Below are positions 31,340 through 41,533 of a stretch of DNA of 64,000 bases, piece after piece; the stretch's first letter is position 1, and each line of letters opens with the position of its first letter. Source of the DNA: Hydrogenophaga sp. (GTDB taxonomy: Bacteria > Pseudomonadota > Gammaproteobacteria > Burkholderiales > Burkholderiaceae_C); the NCBI RefSeq assembly GCF_030158645.1, contig NZ_JAOASO010000168.1:1-64000 (forward strand). The letters are read 5' to 3'. The position numbers were made by a program, and so were the translations under genes. The notes beneath the pieces are model-generated. The model worked only from the letters and a program-made list of their open reading frames with translations, searched no databases and was not told where the DNA came from.

Positions 31340-33109
31340 ATGCCACTGCCTCCAGCTCCCTCCAAACGCGCCGCCCTTCTCTCACCCGAGGCTTACAGCC
31401 TCAAAGCCGCCGAAGAACCCTTCGAGCTGGAGACCGTCGCGTCGCCCGCCGTGACTGCGCCCGTTGCCCAACCCGCGCGCCTTCCTGAGGCAACAGCCAT
31501 GACGCCCCCACCGGCAGCCAAATCCGCCGGCCGGGCAGGCGGGCGAGGCCGCAAGCCCGCCACGGTGGCGACCCCTGTGCAGACCGAGCGCACCGAAACC
31601 GCACCCGCAACGTCAAAGGCCACGACACCGGTCGTTCCGGCAGAGAGAAGCGCGCAGGCAGCGCAGGTCACGGCCTCGTCCGGCAGTCGCCGCCGCGCCG
31701 CCGGCAAGGCCGGTAACGGCCCTGCCCGGCTGTTTGTGCTGGACACCAACGTGCTGCTGCACGACCCCATGAGCCTGTTCCGCTTCGAGGAACACGACAT
31801 CTTCCTGCCCATGATCGTGCTCGAAGAGCTCGATGGTCACAAAAAGGGCATGACGGAAGTGGCGCGCAACGGTCGCCAGACCAGCCGCACGCTCGACGCG
31901 CTGGTGGCGCAGCAAGGTGGCGACATGACCAAGGGCCTCAAGCTCTCGGCCACGGGTCACCACGGCGCGCGCGGCCTGCTGTTCTTCCAGACCGAACCGC
32001 TGGAGAGCAACCTGCCCTCCAGCCTGCCGCAGGGCAAGGCCGACAACCAGATCCTGGGCGTGGTGCATTCGCTGCGCCAACGCCATCCCGAGCGCGAAGT
32101 GATCCTGGTGTCGAAGGACATCAACATGCGCGTGAAGGCGCGCGCGTTGGGCCTCGCTGCCGAGGACTACCAGAACGACAAGACGCTGGACGACGGCGAG
32201 TTGCTGTATGCGGGTGCGCTGGCGCTGCCACAGGACTTCTGGACGCGCCAGAGCAAGACCATCGAGAGCTGGCAAAGCGGCAGCCACACGTTCTACCGCG
32301 TGAGCGGTCCGGCGGTGGGTCAGTTCTACATCAACCAGTTTGTCTACTTCGAAGCGCCGGGCGAGCCTTCGCTCTACGCGCGTGTGACGGAGATCCGTGA
32401 CAAGACCGCGGTGCTCAAGACGCTCAAGGACTACACCCACCTGAAGAACGCGGTGTGGGGCGTGACCAGCCGCAACCGCGAGCAAAACTTCGCGCTCAAC
32501 CTGCTGATGGACCCCGAGATCGACTTTGTGACGCTGGCTGGCACGGCCGGCACCGGCAAGACGCTGATGGCACTGGCCAGCGGCCTCACGCAGGTGCTCG
32601 ACGACCGCCGCTACACCGAGATCATCATGACCCGCGCCACCGTGAGCGTGGGCGAAGACATCGGCTTCCTGCCCGGCACCGAAGAGGAAAAGATGGGCCC
32701 CTGGATGGGCGCGCTCGACGACAACCTGGAGTTCCTGGCCAAGGGCGACGGCGGCAACGCCGGCGAGTGGGGCCGCGCCGCGACCAACGAACTCATCCGC
32801 AGCCGCATCAAGGTCAAGAGCATGAACTTCATGCGCGGTCGCACCTTCATGAACAAGTACGTGATCATCGACGAGGCGCAGAACCTGACGCCCAAGCAGA
32901 TGAAGACGCTGATCACGCGTGCCGGCCCGGGCACCAAGATCATCTGCATGGGCAACCTGGCGCAAATCGACACGCCCTACCTGACCGAAGGTTCGTCGGG
33001 CCTGACGTTTGCGGTGGACCGCTTCAAGGGCTGGCCGCACGGCGGGCACATCACGCTGGCGCGCGGCGAACGTTCGCGTCTGGCCGACTTTGCATCGGAA
33101 GTGCTCTGA
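31340..33109 (+). CDS. PhoH family protein with N-terminal PIN domain
   Basis: LFVLDTNVLLHDPMSLFRFEEHDIFLPMIVLEELDGHKKG (PIN); LAGTAGTGKTLMALASGL, IDEAQNLTPKQMKTLITRAGPGTKIICMGNLAQID (PhoH). Confidence 0.93.
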   Translation: MPLPPAPSKRAALLSPEAYSLKAAEEPFELETVASPAVTAPVAQPARLPEATAMTPPPAAKSAGRAGGRGRKPATVATPVQTERTETAPATSKATTPVVPAERSAQAAQVTASSGSRRRAAGKAGNGPARLFVLDTNVLLHDPMSLFRFEEHDIFLPMIVLEELDGHKKGMTEVARNGRQTSRTLDALVAQQGGDMTKGLKLSATGHHGARGLLFFQTEPLESNLPSSLPQGKADNQILGVVHSLRQRHPEREVILVSKDINMRVKARALGLAAEDYQNDKTLDDGELLYAGALALPQDFWTRQSKTIESWQSGSHTFYRVSGPAVGQFYINQFVYFEAPGEPSLYARVTEIRDKTAVLKTLKDYTHLKNAVWGVTSRNREQNFALNLLMDPEIDFVTLAGTAGTGKTLMALASGLTQVLDDRRYTEIIMTRATVSVGEDIGFLPGTEEEKMGPWMGALDDNLEFLAKGDGGNAGEWGRAATNELIRSRIKVKSMNFMRGRTFMNKYVIIDEAQNLTPKQMKTLITRAGPGTKIICMGNLAQIDTPYLTEGSSGLTFAVDRFKGWPHGGHITLARGERSRLADFASEVL

Positions 33110-33131
33110 ACCGATCGTTCAAGAGAACAAC

Positions 33132-33159
33132 AAAAAACCCGGCCATGGCCGGGTTTTTT
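33132..33159. terminator. Bidirectional Rho-independent terminator between convergent phoH-like and dnaB
   Basis: AAAAAACCCGGCCATGGCCGGGTTTTTT perfect palindrome. Confidence 0.93.
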
Positions 33160-33175
33160 CATGTCCGCTGCCAGA

Positions 33176-34597
33176 TCAGAAGTCCCCTCCACCCGCCAGC
33201 GACTCGAACCGCGTGAGCATGTTCAGGAAGGCCAGCTTCACCGTGCCCGTGGGACCGTTTCGCTGTTTACCGATGATGATCTCGGCCACACCCGGTTCCT
33301 TGCAGGCATCCTTGGTGTAGTACTCGTCGCGGTAGATGAACATGATGATGTCCGCGTCCTGCTCGATGGCGCCGGACTCGCGCAAATCGCTCATCATCGG
33401 GCGCTTGTCGGTGCGGGTTTCCACACTGCGGTTGAGCTGTGACAGCGCAATCACCGGGCACTGCAGTTCCTTGGCGAGCATTTTCAGACCTCGCGAAATC
33501 TCACCCAGCTCGGACGCGCGGTTGTCACCGTCACCACCACTGCCGCTCATGAGCTGCAAGTAGTCGACCACAATCAGACCGAGCTTGCCGCACTGGCGCG
33601 AGAGGCGTCGCGCGTTGGCGCGCAGCACGCTGGCGGTGAGGCCAGGGGTTTCATCGATGTGCAGCGAGACGTTGCGCAGTTTCTCGATGGCCTCGGTCAA
33701 GCGCGGCCACTCGTCGTCGGTGAGCTTGCCGTTGCGCAGGTGGGACTGGTTGATGCGGCCGATCGAGCCGACGATACGCACCGCCAGCTGGGATGCACCC
33801 ATCTCCATGGAGAACACCGCGACCGGCAGACCCTCATTGAGCGCCACGTGTTCGGCGATGTTGATCGCAAACGCGGTCTTGCCCATGGACGGGCGGGCCG
33901 CCAGCACCACCAGGTCACCGGCTTGCAGGCCGGAGGTCATGCGGTCCAGATCGACGAAACCGGTGGGCACGCCGGTGATGTCGTTGGGGTTGTCGGCCAT
34001 CTCCTGCACGCGGTCGAGCAGTTCGACCACCAGCGTGTCCATGCCTTGGAAGCCCTCCTTCATCCGCGAGCCTTCTTCGCCGATGTTGAAGATCTTCTGC
34101 TCGGCTTCGTCCAGGATCTTGTCGACCGACTTGCCCTGGGTGTTGAAGGCTGCGGTGGCGATCTCGTCGCTGGCGGCCACCAGTTTGCGCAGGATGGCGC
34201 GCTCGCGCACGATCTCGGCGTAGCGCCGGATGTTGGCCGCGCTCGGCACGTACTGCGCCAGCGAATTGAGGTAGGCCAGACCGCCGGCCTCCTCGGCTTT
34301 GCCCAGGTTCTGCAAGTGCTCGAACACGGTCACCACGTCAGCCGGTTTGCTGGCGTTGACCATCGTGGCGATGGCCGAGTACGTCAGGCGGTGTTCGTAG
34401 CGGTAGAAGTCGGAATCGTTGACGAGGTCCGCCACCCGGTCCCAGGCGCCGTTGTCGAGCAGCAAACCGCCGAGAACGCTGGACTCAGCCTCGATGGAGT
34501 GCGGGGGAACCCGCAACTGAGCCACCTGTCGGTCGACGCCACCCTCGTCCAGGCCGGCATCAAATGAGGAGAAGGAACTGGAGAAGACGGCGGACAT
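33176..34597 (-). CDS. dnaB: Replicative DNA helicase DnaB
   Basis: RVPPHSIEAESSVLGGLLLDN, LAARPSMGKTAFAINIAEH, LIVVDYLQLM. Confidence 0.97.
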   Translation of the reverse strand: MSAVFSSSFSSFDAGLDEGGVDRQVAQLRVPPHSIEAESSVLGGLLLDNGAWDRVADLVNDSDFYRYEHRLTYSAIATMVNASKPADVVTVFEHLQNLGKAEEAGGLAYLNSLAQYVPSAANIRRYAEIVRERAILRKLVAASDEIATAAFNTQGKSVDKILDEAEQKIFNIGEEGSRMKEGFQGMDTLVVELLDRVQEMADNPNDITGVPTGFVDLDRMTSGLQAGDLVVLAARPSMGKTAFAINIAEHVALNEGLPVAVFSMEMGASQLAVRIVGSIGRINQSHLRNGKLTDDEWPRLTEAIEKLRNVSLHIDETPGLTASVLRANARRLSRQCGKLGLIVVDYLQLMSGSGGDGDNRASELGEISRGLKMLAKELQCPVIALSQLNRSVETRTDKRPMMSDLRESGAIEQDADIIMFIYRDEYYTKDACKEPGVAEIIIGKQRNGPTGTVKLAFLNMLTRFESLAGGGDF

Positions 34598-34741
34598 CGG
34601 CGTGAGAAAAGTAAAGGGCCATGGTACGCGCTGGACCCCGGGAAGTCATGGGACAAGTCTGTGGACAAGTCCGGTAAAAGGCGTGGATGACGGACGGTCC
34701 AGGGAGGAAGGCCCGCCTCTGGGGGAAGAGGTCCGCGCCAT

Positions 34742-34776
34742 GAAAAAAGCCGCGGCCCGAGGGCAGCGGCTTTTGT
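34742..34776 (-). terminator. Rho-independent terminator downstream of rplI
   Basis: Minus strand AAAAGCCGCTgccctcgggccGCGGCTTTTTTC. Confidence 0.7.
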
Positions 34777-34804
34777 GCGAAGCGCCTGGGCGCTCGCGCG
34801 GAAC

Positions 34805-35257
34805 TCAGGCGGTTTCGCCGAGCACCGTGACGTTGACGTCGACCGTCACGTCGGTGTGCAGGTTCACGCTGACCGTGTAGTCGCCCACGTTCTTGAGGGG
34901 ACCATTGGGCATGCGCACTTGCGACTTGGCGACCTTGAAGCCTTGCTTGTTCAGCTCTTCGGACACGTCGTGGTTGGTGACGGAACCGAACAGGCGACCG
35001 TCAACGCCGGCCTTTTGCGACAGCTTGACCGTCACGGAGGCGAGCTTCTCGCCCAAAGCCTGGGCTTCGGCGTGCTTGGCAGCAGCCACTTTTTCGAGTT
35101 CGACGCGACGCGCTTCGAATTCGGCGATAGCGTTTTGCGTGGCGCGGCGGGCACGGCCCGAGGGGATCAGGAAGTTGCGGGCGTAGCCGTCCTTGACCTT
35201 GACCACATCGCCGAGGGCGCCGAGATTGACAACTTTGTCGAGCAGGATGATTTGCAT
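34805..35257 (-). CDS. rplI: 50S ribosomal protein L9
   Basis: [36 protein letters not shown]. Confidence 0.97.
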   Translation of the reverse strand: MQIILLDKVVNLGALGDVVKVKDGYARNFLIPSGRARRATQNAIAEFEARRVELEKVAAAKHAEAQALGEKLASVTVKLSQKAGVDGRLFGSVTNHDVSEELNKQGFKVAKSQVRMPNGPLKNVGDYTVSVNLHTDVTVDVNVTVLGETA

Positions 35258-35270
35258 GTCAGGCTCTCTT

Positions 35271-35552
35271 TCAGACGCGGTGCTGGTCGCTGTAAGGCAA
35301 CATGCCGAGGAAGCGCGCGCGCTTGATGGCGGTGTTGACCTGACGCTGGTAGAAGGCACGCGTGCCGGTCAGGCGCGCGGGGATGATCTTGCCGTTTTCG
35401 GCGATGAAGTCGCGCAGGACGTCAACGTCCTTGTAGTCGACTTCTTCGACGTTGGCCACGGTGAAGCGGCAGAAGCGCTTGCGCTTGAACAGCAGCGATT
35501 GGGTGTTGCGCTTGGGGCGCTTGTCTTTGTTGAAACGTTTGGGTGACGCCAT
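35271..35552 (-). CDS. rpsR: 30S ribosomal protein S18
   Basis: [61 protein letters not shown]. Confidence 0.97.
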   Translation of the reverse strand: MASPKRFNKDKRPKRNTQSLLFKRKRFCRFTVANVEEVDYKDVDVLRDFIAENGKIIPARLTGTRAFYQRQVNTAIKRARFLGMLPYSDQHRV

Positions 35553-35563
35553 GATGGGCCTTC

Positions 35564-35851
35564 CTATGTCTTGCTGAAATCTTGGATGTGGAACACCACG
35601 CCTTTGCCATTGCGCGCGTTGGTCAGGAAGCCGTGAAACTCACAAACCGAATCAAGTCCCTGTCGGGAGAGGATTTCGGCGTGCGACCCGAAGGCAATCG
35701 CCCTGAGTTGCAGTTTCACTTGCCTGGGGGTGTCCAGTTCGACGATCTGTGACTCGTGTTCGAGCACGAGGTTGACGGCCGGTATGCCTGCCGGTGTGTA
35801 ACGCAGGCTTTGCACCTGCACCACCACTGCCGACAATTGTGTCTGGTTCAC
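35564..35851 (-). CDS. priB: Primosomal replication protein N (PriB)
   Basis: OB-fold [35 protein letters not shown] and location between rpsF and rpsR. Confidence 0.92.
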   Translation of the reverse strand: MNQTQLSAVVVQVQSLRYTPAGIPAVNLVLEHESQIVELDTPRQVKLQLRAIAFGSHAEILSRQGLDSVCEFHGFLTNARNGKGVVFHIQDFSKT

Positions 35852-35877
35852 CCGTTGACGTTAACGCGCACCGGGCA

Positions 35878-36276
35878 TCAAGCCTGGGCCTGTTCCTGCG
35901 GTTGGTGCTGCTGGGTGCGCTGCTCGGGCTGCTGAAGCTTGCGGGCTTCTTCGCGCTCGACCGACTTCATCATGGACGAAGGACCGGTATCGGCTTTTTT
36001 GCGCAACACGGTGAGGTGGCGCAGCACGGCATCGTTGAACTTGAAGGCGTGCTCCAGTTCGGCCATCACGGCCTGATCGGCCTCGATGTTGACGCACAGG
36101 TAGTGGGCCTTGGACAGCTTGTTGATCTGGTAAGCCATCTGGCGACGGCCCCAATCTTCAACGCGGTGGATCTTGCCGCCGCCGGCGGTGATCATGCCCT
36201 TGTAACGCTCCAGCATGGCTGGAACCTGTTCGCTTTGATCCGGGTGGATCAGCAAAACGATTTCGTAATGACGCAT
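35878..36276 (-). CDS. rpsF: 30S ribosomal protein S6
   Basis: [54 protein letters not shown]. Confidence 0.97.
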   Translation of the reverse strand: MRHYEIVLLIHPDQSEQVPAMLERYKGMITAGGGKIHRVEDWGRRQMAYQINKLSKAHYLCVNIEADQAVMAELEHAFKFNDAVLRHLTVLRKKADTGPSSMMKSVEREEARKLQQPEQRTQQHQPQEQAQA

Positions 36277-36374
36277 GGACTCTCCTTGTGGATTCGCCCG
36301 CCACATGGCGGACTTGGGTTGGAGCTGCCCCCAGCGTCAGATGGGGTGCAGCAAGGCAAGCCCACGATTCTAGC

Positions 36375-36408
36375 AAAAAACCCGGCCAGTCGCGAAACTG
36401 GCCGGGTT
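36375..36408 (-). terminator. Rho-independent terminator downstream of the symporter gene
   Basis: Minus strand AACCCGGCCAGTttcgcgACTGGCCGGGTTTTTTGC. Confidence 0.85.
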
Positions 36409-36461
36409 GGGGCCCACTGGCCGCCGAGGCGGTGAGTGGGCGGGGGTGACTGAGCTTGTGC

Positions 36462-38573
36462 TCAGTTCATGCGCAAGCTGGGGTAGCGGACATGCTCGAC
36501 CAGCTGCTGCACCTTGCGGCTCGGGGCCGGTGTCACCAGGCTCAGCAGGATGATCACGGCAAAACCGACCGGCACACCGAACACCCCGGCCGAGATCGGC
36601 AGGATGCCGAACCACAGCTCGATGGGCGAGGTCACGCCGAAGATGCCGCGCATCCAGGGCTGGGTGGTCACCATGTAGTACACGGTGATGCCCAGACCCG
36701 CGACCATGCCGATCGAGGCGGCGATGCCGGTGGCGCGTTTCCAGAAGATGCCCAGCACCAGCGCCGGGAAGAACGCCGCCGCTGCGAACGAGAACGCCGC
36801 CGAGACCAGGAAAAGGATGTCCGCCGGTTTCTGCGCCGCCACGTACGCTGCGGCCAACGCCACGATCAGCAGCAGCATCTTGGAGATGGTGACGCGGCGG
36901 GCGGTGGAGGCGTTGGGGTCGATCATCTTGTAGTACAGGTCGTGCGACAGCGCGTTGGCGATGGTCAGCAGCAGGCCGTCAGCCGTGGACAGCGCAGCCG
37001 CCAGGCCACCCGCGGCCACCAGACCCGAGATCACATAAGGCAAGCCACCGATTTCCGGCGTGGCCAGCACGATGATGTCGCCACCGATGGTCATCTCGTT
37101 GAGCTGCAGGATGTTGTCCTTGTTGATGTCGGTGATCGACATCAAGGTGGGATCCACCTTGTTCCACGAGGCCACCCAGGCGGGCAGCTGGTCAAACGGT
37201 GTGCCGACCAGCACGTGGAACACCTCGTATTTCACCAGCACGGCCAGGGCCGGCGCGGTGAAATACAGCAGGAAGATGAAGAACAACGACCAGGTGACCG
37301 ACTCGCGGGCCTCGCGCACGCTGGGCACCGTGTAGTAGCGCATCAGGATGTGCGGCAACGCCGCTGTGCCGATCATCAGGCAGAAGATCAGCGCCAGGAA
37401 GTTCAACCGTGAGGTGTCGTACGACTTGACCGCTGCGGCATCCCCATTCGGGTCACCCGAGAACTGCTGTGCGTGCGGTGGCATGCCGTTGAGCGGCTTG
37501 GCCTTGTTGTCGGCACTCGTCTTGGCCGCGGTCCATGCTTTCTTGGCGGCGTCTGCGTCCTTGGGCAAGGAAGAGATGGCCTTCTCTGCGGCAGAGATGT
37601 CGGCCGATGGCGCATTGGCGGCACGCAACTCGTTCAGCTTCGCTTCGGCGGCGGCCTTGTCGGCGGCCAGCGCAGCGGCCGGGTCCTTGAGCTTCTCGGC
37701 CAGTGCGGCAGACCGCTGCTTGAAGATCTCGCGAACTTCCAGCTCCTTCGGATCGGCTGCCAGCAGCTTTTCCTTGGCCGTGACCTTCTCCAGCTGGAAG
37801 CCGTAGACGGCCTGCGGCACCGGCACGCTGGTCTGCTTCACGGAGAGCCACACCACCGGGATCATGTAGGCCACGATCAGGATGATGTACTGCGCCACTT
37901 GCGTCCAGGTCACCGCGCGCATGCCACCCAGGAACGAGCACACCAGGATACCGCCGAGACCCAGGAAGATCCCGAGTTCGAAGGCCACGCCGGTCAGGCG
38001 CGAGGTGATCAGGCCCACACCGTAGATCTGCGCGACCACGTAGGTGAACGAGCAGAGGATGGCCGCGAAGATGCCGATGAATCGCGGCAGGTTGCCGCCG
38101 TAGCGCTCACCCAAAAAGTCGGGGATGGTGAACTGACCGAACTTGCGCAGGTAGGGTGCGAGAAACAGCGCCACCAGGCAGTAGCCACCCGTCCAGCCCA
38201 TGATGAAGGCCAGGCCGCTGTAGCCGGTCAGGTAGAGCGTGCCAGCCATGCCGATGAACGACGCGGCCGACATCCAGTCCGCGCCCGTGGCCATGCCGTT
38301 GTAGACCGCTGGAACCCGTCGACCCGCCACGTAGTACTCGGCCGCGTCGGTGGTGCGGCTCATGATGCCGATGCCCGCGTACAAGCCGATGGTGGCGAGC
38401 AGGAAGATGAAGCCGATCCATTCGCGCGACAAGCCCATCTGCTCCAGGATGGCCAGGGCCACCACGAAGATGAAGAACCCGCCCGTGTACCACGTGTACA
38501 CCTTGTTGAGTTGTTGCTTGAAGGCCTTGTTGCCTTGGCCACCACCGGCTTGGGTTTCGAACATGCCTGCCAT
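36462..38573 (-). CDS. Sodium:solute symporter family protein (VC_2705-type, acetate permease-like) with coiled-coil insertion
   Basis: SSS-family TM pattern; insertion TAKEKLLAADPKELEVREIFKQRSAALAEKLKDPAAALAADKAAAEAKLNELRAANAPS; paired with DUF4212 gene. Confidence 0.87.
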   Translation of the reverse strand: MAGMFETQAGGGQGNKAFKQQLNKVYTWYTGGFFIFVVALAILEQMGLSREWIGFIFLLATIGLYAGIGIMSRTTDAAEYYVAGRRVPAVYNGMATGADWMSAASFIGMAGTLYLTGYSGLAFIMGWTGGYCLVALFLAPYLRKFGQFTIPDFLGERYGGNLPRFIGIFAAILCSFTYVVAQIYGVGLITSRLTGVAFELGIFLGLGGILVCSFLGGMRAVTWTQVAQYIILIVAYMIPVVWLSVKQTSVPVPQAVYGFQLEKVTAKEKLLAADPKELEVREIFKQRSAALAEKLKDPAAALAADKAAAEAKLNELRAANAPSADISAAEKAISSLPKDADAAKKAWTAAKTSADNKAKPLNGMPPHAQQFSGDPNGDAAAVKSYDTSRLNFLALIFCLMIGTAALPHILMRYYTVPSVREARESVTWSLFFIFLLYFTAPALAVLVKYEVFHVLVGTPFDQLPAWVASWNKVDPTLMSITDINKDNILQLNEMTIGGDIIVLATPEIGGLPYVISGLVAAGGLAAALSTADGLLLTIANALSHDLYYKMIDPNASTARRVTISKMLLLIVALAAAYVAAQKPADILFLVSAAFSFAAAAFFPALVLGIFWKRATGIAASIGMVAGLGITVYYMVTTQPWMRGIFGVTSPIELWFGILPISAGVFGVPVGFAVIILLSLVTPAPSRKVQQLVEHVRYPSLRMN

Positions 38574-38577
38574 GGTG

Positions 38578-38838
38578 TTATTCCTCGGTCTCTTCGACAC
38601 CGTGCTCGATGTCGAGTTTGTTCATGTACCAGGCGTAGTACCCAATGATCACGCAGTACACCACCAAGGCGCCCTGTGCACCCATCCAGAAGCTGAACGG
38701 CCAACCAAAGAAGTTGAAGCTCAGCTCACGCGCGAAGTAGCTCACCACAAACGTCACGACGAACCATATTGCAAGCAATATGGCGGTGACGTTGAGGTTT
38801 TTCCGCCAGTAGCGGCGGTGCTTGTCAGTCAGTTCCAT
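38578..38838 (-). CDS. DUF4212 domain-containing small membrane protein (symporter partner subunit)
   Basis: MELTDKHRRYWRKNLNVTAILLAIWFVVTFVVSYFARELSFNFFGWPFSFWMGAQGALVVYCVIIGYYAWYMNKLD; start may be 38853 or 38874. Confidence 0.88.
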   Translation of the reverse strand: MELTDKHRRYWRKNLNVTAILLAIWFVVTFVVSYFARELSFNFFGWPFSFWMGAQGALVVYCVIIGYYAWYMNKLDIEHGVEETEE

Positions 38839-38984
38839 GCGATCGACCTCCATCAAGAACACCCTCTCGGGCACATCACGGACACCGCCCCAGTCCCCCG
38901 GGCAGACTGCAACCCGTCCGCGTTTCTCGGAAACCGGCTTCCACCGGCCTCCCCTTTTGGCAGCAGCGCAACCGCAGCGTGAAA

Positions 38985-39563
38985 TCAGGCCTGGGCTTGT
39001 TGCCCAAGACCGGTCTCACGCTCCAGCTGAGCAGCCACTTTGGGCTCGAACTTTCGGAGGTGGCGAATGATCTTCGCGGCCTCGTCGGGCTCTTGCCGGT
39101 CCACATGAACCCGGGCCAGCTGGTACCAGCCGTAAGGGCTCATCGGTTGCAGTTCGGTGTTCTTGCGCAGGGCGGTGACGGCGTCGTCAAACCGGCGCTG
39201 GCGAATGAGACTCAAAGCCAGGCCGTACCAGGCCCGGTCGAGTGTGGGATCGAGTTCGGTGGCGCGCCGGAAGGCCGCTTCGGCCTGCTCCAGCTGGCCC
39301 ATCTCTTCGCTGAGGTACCCCAGGTTGAACCAGCCCGCGGGCTGCGTCGGCTGGGCAGCCACGAGTTGCTGCAAGGCCTGCTGCGCGCCGGTCTTGTCGC
39401 CCAGCTCGGCCAACAGGTGGGCGCGCGTGGCCAGCGCGTAGGCATCGGCCCCGTTGACGTCGAGCAAGTCACCCACGCGTTCCAGTGCCCTTTCGCGCTG
39501 GCCAAAAAGCACCAGGGCGCGAATCTGCAACTGGATGAACTTGCGGTTGAGCGAGCGATTCAC
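38985..39563 (-). CDS. Tetratricopeptide repeat protein
   Basis: Repeats such as PAGWFNLGYLSEEMGQLEQAEAAFRRATELDPTLDRAWYGLALSLIRQRRFDDAVTALRKNTELQP; GTG start near 39563 likely, ORF-track ATG at 39593. Confidence 0.8.
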   Translation of the reverse strand: MNRSLNRKFIQLQIRALVLFGQRERALERVGDLLDVNGADAYALATRAHLLAELGDKTGAQQALQQLVAAQPTQPAGWFNLGYLSEEMGQLEQAEAAFRRATELDPTLDRAWYGLALSLIRQRRFDDAVTALRKNTELQPMSPYGWYQLARVHVDRQEPDEAAKIIRHLRKFEPKVAAQLERETGLGQQAQA

Positions 39564-39895
39564 TGACACAGCGCCACTCCAATCTTCAAACAATGGTTCA
39601 CCTTGGTCAGCGTGACCGCCAACCAGATGAAAGCCAGAATGAGAAACGCCACCAAGGGAAGGTGGCGCTCAAGCACAAATTTCGGGGTGACCAGCCGGGC
39701 CACCTGCACGAAGGGTTTGCCCATCAGCTGGAGCAACTGGTAAAAGAGATTCTGGTCCCGGCGTTTGCCGGCAAGCAAGCCCAACACCCATTGGCCCACC
39801 AGTGCCAACAGGGCAATTTCGGTGATCAGCTTGACCGCAGAAATGAAGAACAACATGGGGGCCTTGGATGGATTGGCGCCATTCTGGATTTGCAC
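39560..39895 (-). CDS. Small membrane protein (hypothetical)
   Basis: FFISAVKLITEIALLALVGQWVLGLLAGKRRDQNLFYQLLQLMGKPFVQVARLVTPKFVLERHLPLVAFLILAFIWLAVTL. Confidence 0.7.
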   Translation of the reverse strand: MQIQNGANPSKAPMLFFISAVKLITEIALLALVGQWVLGLLAGKRRDQNLFYQLLQLMGKPFVQVARLVTPKFVLERHLPLVAFLILAFIWLAVTLTKVNHCLKIGVALCQ

Positions 39896-40021
39896 CTTAC
39901 CGACTTCTTACAAATCGGCTGGCGGCCCACGGGAGGCAGGTCAAACCCTCTAAGGACTAACCCGAGGTTCGCAAGGTGGACGCCGCAGCCGATGAAAAAT
40001 GGATTCTTAAGTGCTAAACCA

Positions 40022-41512
40022 ATGACCACACATCCGATCGAACCACGCAGCGCAGCGACCGTTCCCGACGTGGCCGGCACAACGACCGGGGACACGGCAC
40101 TCAACCTGATGACCACACCGGTGAGCGCGCTGATCAAACGCGCGCCGATCACACTGCCACCGCACACCAGCATCCGCGCCGCAGCGCAGCACATGAGCGA
40201 GCAGCGCGTGTCCTCGATCCTGATCGTGGAGCAAGGCCACCTGTTCGGGCTGATCACCGATCGCGACCTGCGCAACCGCGTGATCGCCGCCGGGCTGGAC
40301 ACCGAGCGCCCGATCATGGACATCGCCACGCTGGCGCCGTTCACAGTGGGCCTGCACGACCCGGCTTTCAACGTGCTGCTGCTGATGGCGCGCCACAACG
40401 TTCACCACGTACCGGTGCTCGATGGGCAGTGCATCAAGGGCATGATCACGGCGACCGACCTGACCGAACAGCACAGCACCTCGGCCGTGTACCTGGCCGG
40501 CGACATCTACAAACAAACGTCGATCGATGGCCTGCAGCGTGCCAGCGCCAAGGTGCGCGTGCTGCAACAAAGCCTGGCCGCCGCCGACGCCTCGGCCTAC
40601 AACACCGGCCACATCATCACCGCCATCACCGACGCGATCACGACCCGCCTGCTCCAACTCGGCGAGGCGCAGCTGGGCCCGGCGCCGGTGGACTACGTGT
40701 GGGTCGCCGCGGGTTCGCAAGCCCGCAACGAGCAGACCGCCAAGTCCGACCAGGACAACTGCATGGTGATCGACGATGCGTTCGACGAGTCGCAACACGG
40801 TGAGTACTTCCGCGACCTCGCGCGCTTCGTCTGCGACGGCTTGGACGCGTGCGGCTACGTGCACTGCCCGGGCGAGATGATGGCCATGACCGATGCCTGG
40901 CGACAGCCTCGCCACCGGTGGGCGGAGTACTTCCGGCATTGGACCCGCGAACCCGAACCCAAGGCGCTCATGCTCACTTGCGTTTTTTTTGACCTGCGGG
41001 CCATTGCCGGCCAGACCCGGCTGCTCGACGGCTTGCGGCGCGACGTGCTGCACGGCACCCGGGGCAACACGCTGTTTCTGGCGCACATGGTGGGCATTGC
41101 GCTGACCCACCAGCCGCCACTGAACTGGTTCAATGGCCTGTCACCTGCTCGCAGCGGCGAGCACAAGGGCACCATCGATCTCAAGCACACCGGCGTGGTG
41201 CCCATCGTGGATCTGGCCCGCGTCTACGCGCTGGCCGGCGGACACACCGAGGTCAACACCCACGACCGGCTGCTCATGTCCGCCAACGGGGGAGACATCA
41301 GCGAACAAAGCGCGCGCGACCTGCGCGACGCCCTGGAATTTCTTGCGGCGATGCGCATCCGTCACCAGGCCCGGCAGATGGCGCAGGGGCTGGATCCCGA
41401 CAACTTTCTGGACCCGGCCGACATTTCCAACTTCGAGCGCACGCAACTCCGGGATGCATTTCAAGTGGTCCAGACGCTGCAGTCGGTGCTGGCCCAGCGC
41501 TACAAGTTTTAA
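40022..41512 (+). CDS. CBS-domain / DUF294 putative nucleotidyltransferase
   Basis: Tandem CBS (VSSILIVEQGHLFGLITDRDLRNRVIAAGLD; HHVPVLDGQCIKGMITATDL) and DUF294 core VWVAAGSQARNEQTAKSDQDNCMVIDD. Confidence 0.87.
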   Translation: MTTHPIEPRSAATVPDVAGTTTGDTALNLMTTPVSALIKRAPITLPPHTSIRAAAQHMSEQRVSSILIVEQGHLFGLITDRDLRNRVIAAGLDTERPIMDIATLAPFTVGLHDPAFNVLLLMARHNVHHVPVLDGQCIKGMITATDLTEQHSTSAVYLAGDIYKQTSIDGLQRASAKVRVLQQSLAAADASAYNTGHIITAITDAITTRLLQLGEAQLGPAPVDYVWVAAGSQARNEQTAKSDQDNCMVIDDAFDESQHGEYFRDLARFVCDGLDACGYVHCPGEMMAMTDAWRQPRHRWAEYFRHWTREPEPKALMLTCVFFDLRAIAGQTRLLDGLRRDVLHGTRGNTLFLAHMVGIALTHQPPLNWFNGLSPARSGEHKGTIDLKHTGVVPIVDLARVYALAGGHTEVNTHDRLLMSANGGDISEQSARDLRDALEFLAAMRIRHQARQMAQGLDPDNFLDPADISNFERTQLRDAFQVVQTLQSVLAQRYKF

Positions 41513-41533
41513 AGCTCCACGCCGCCCGGAGTT

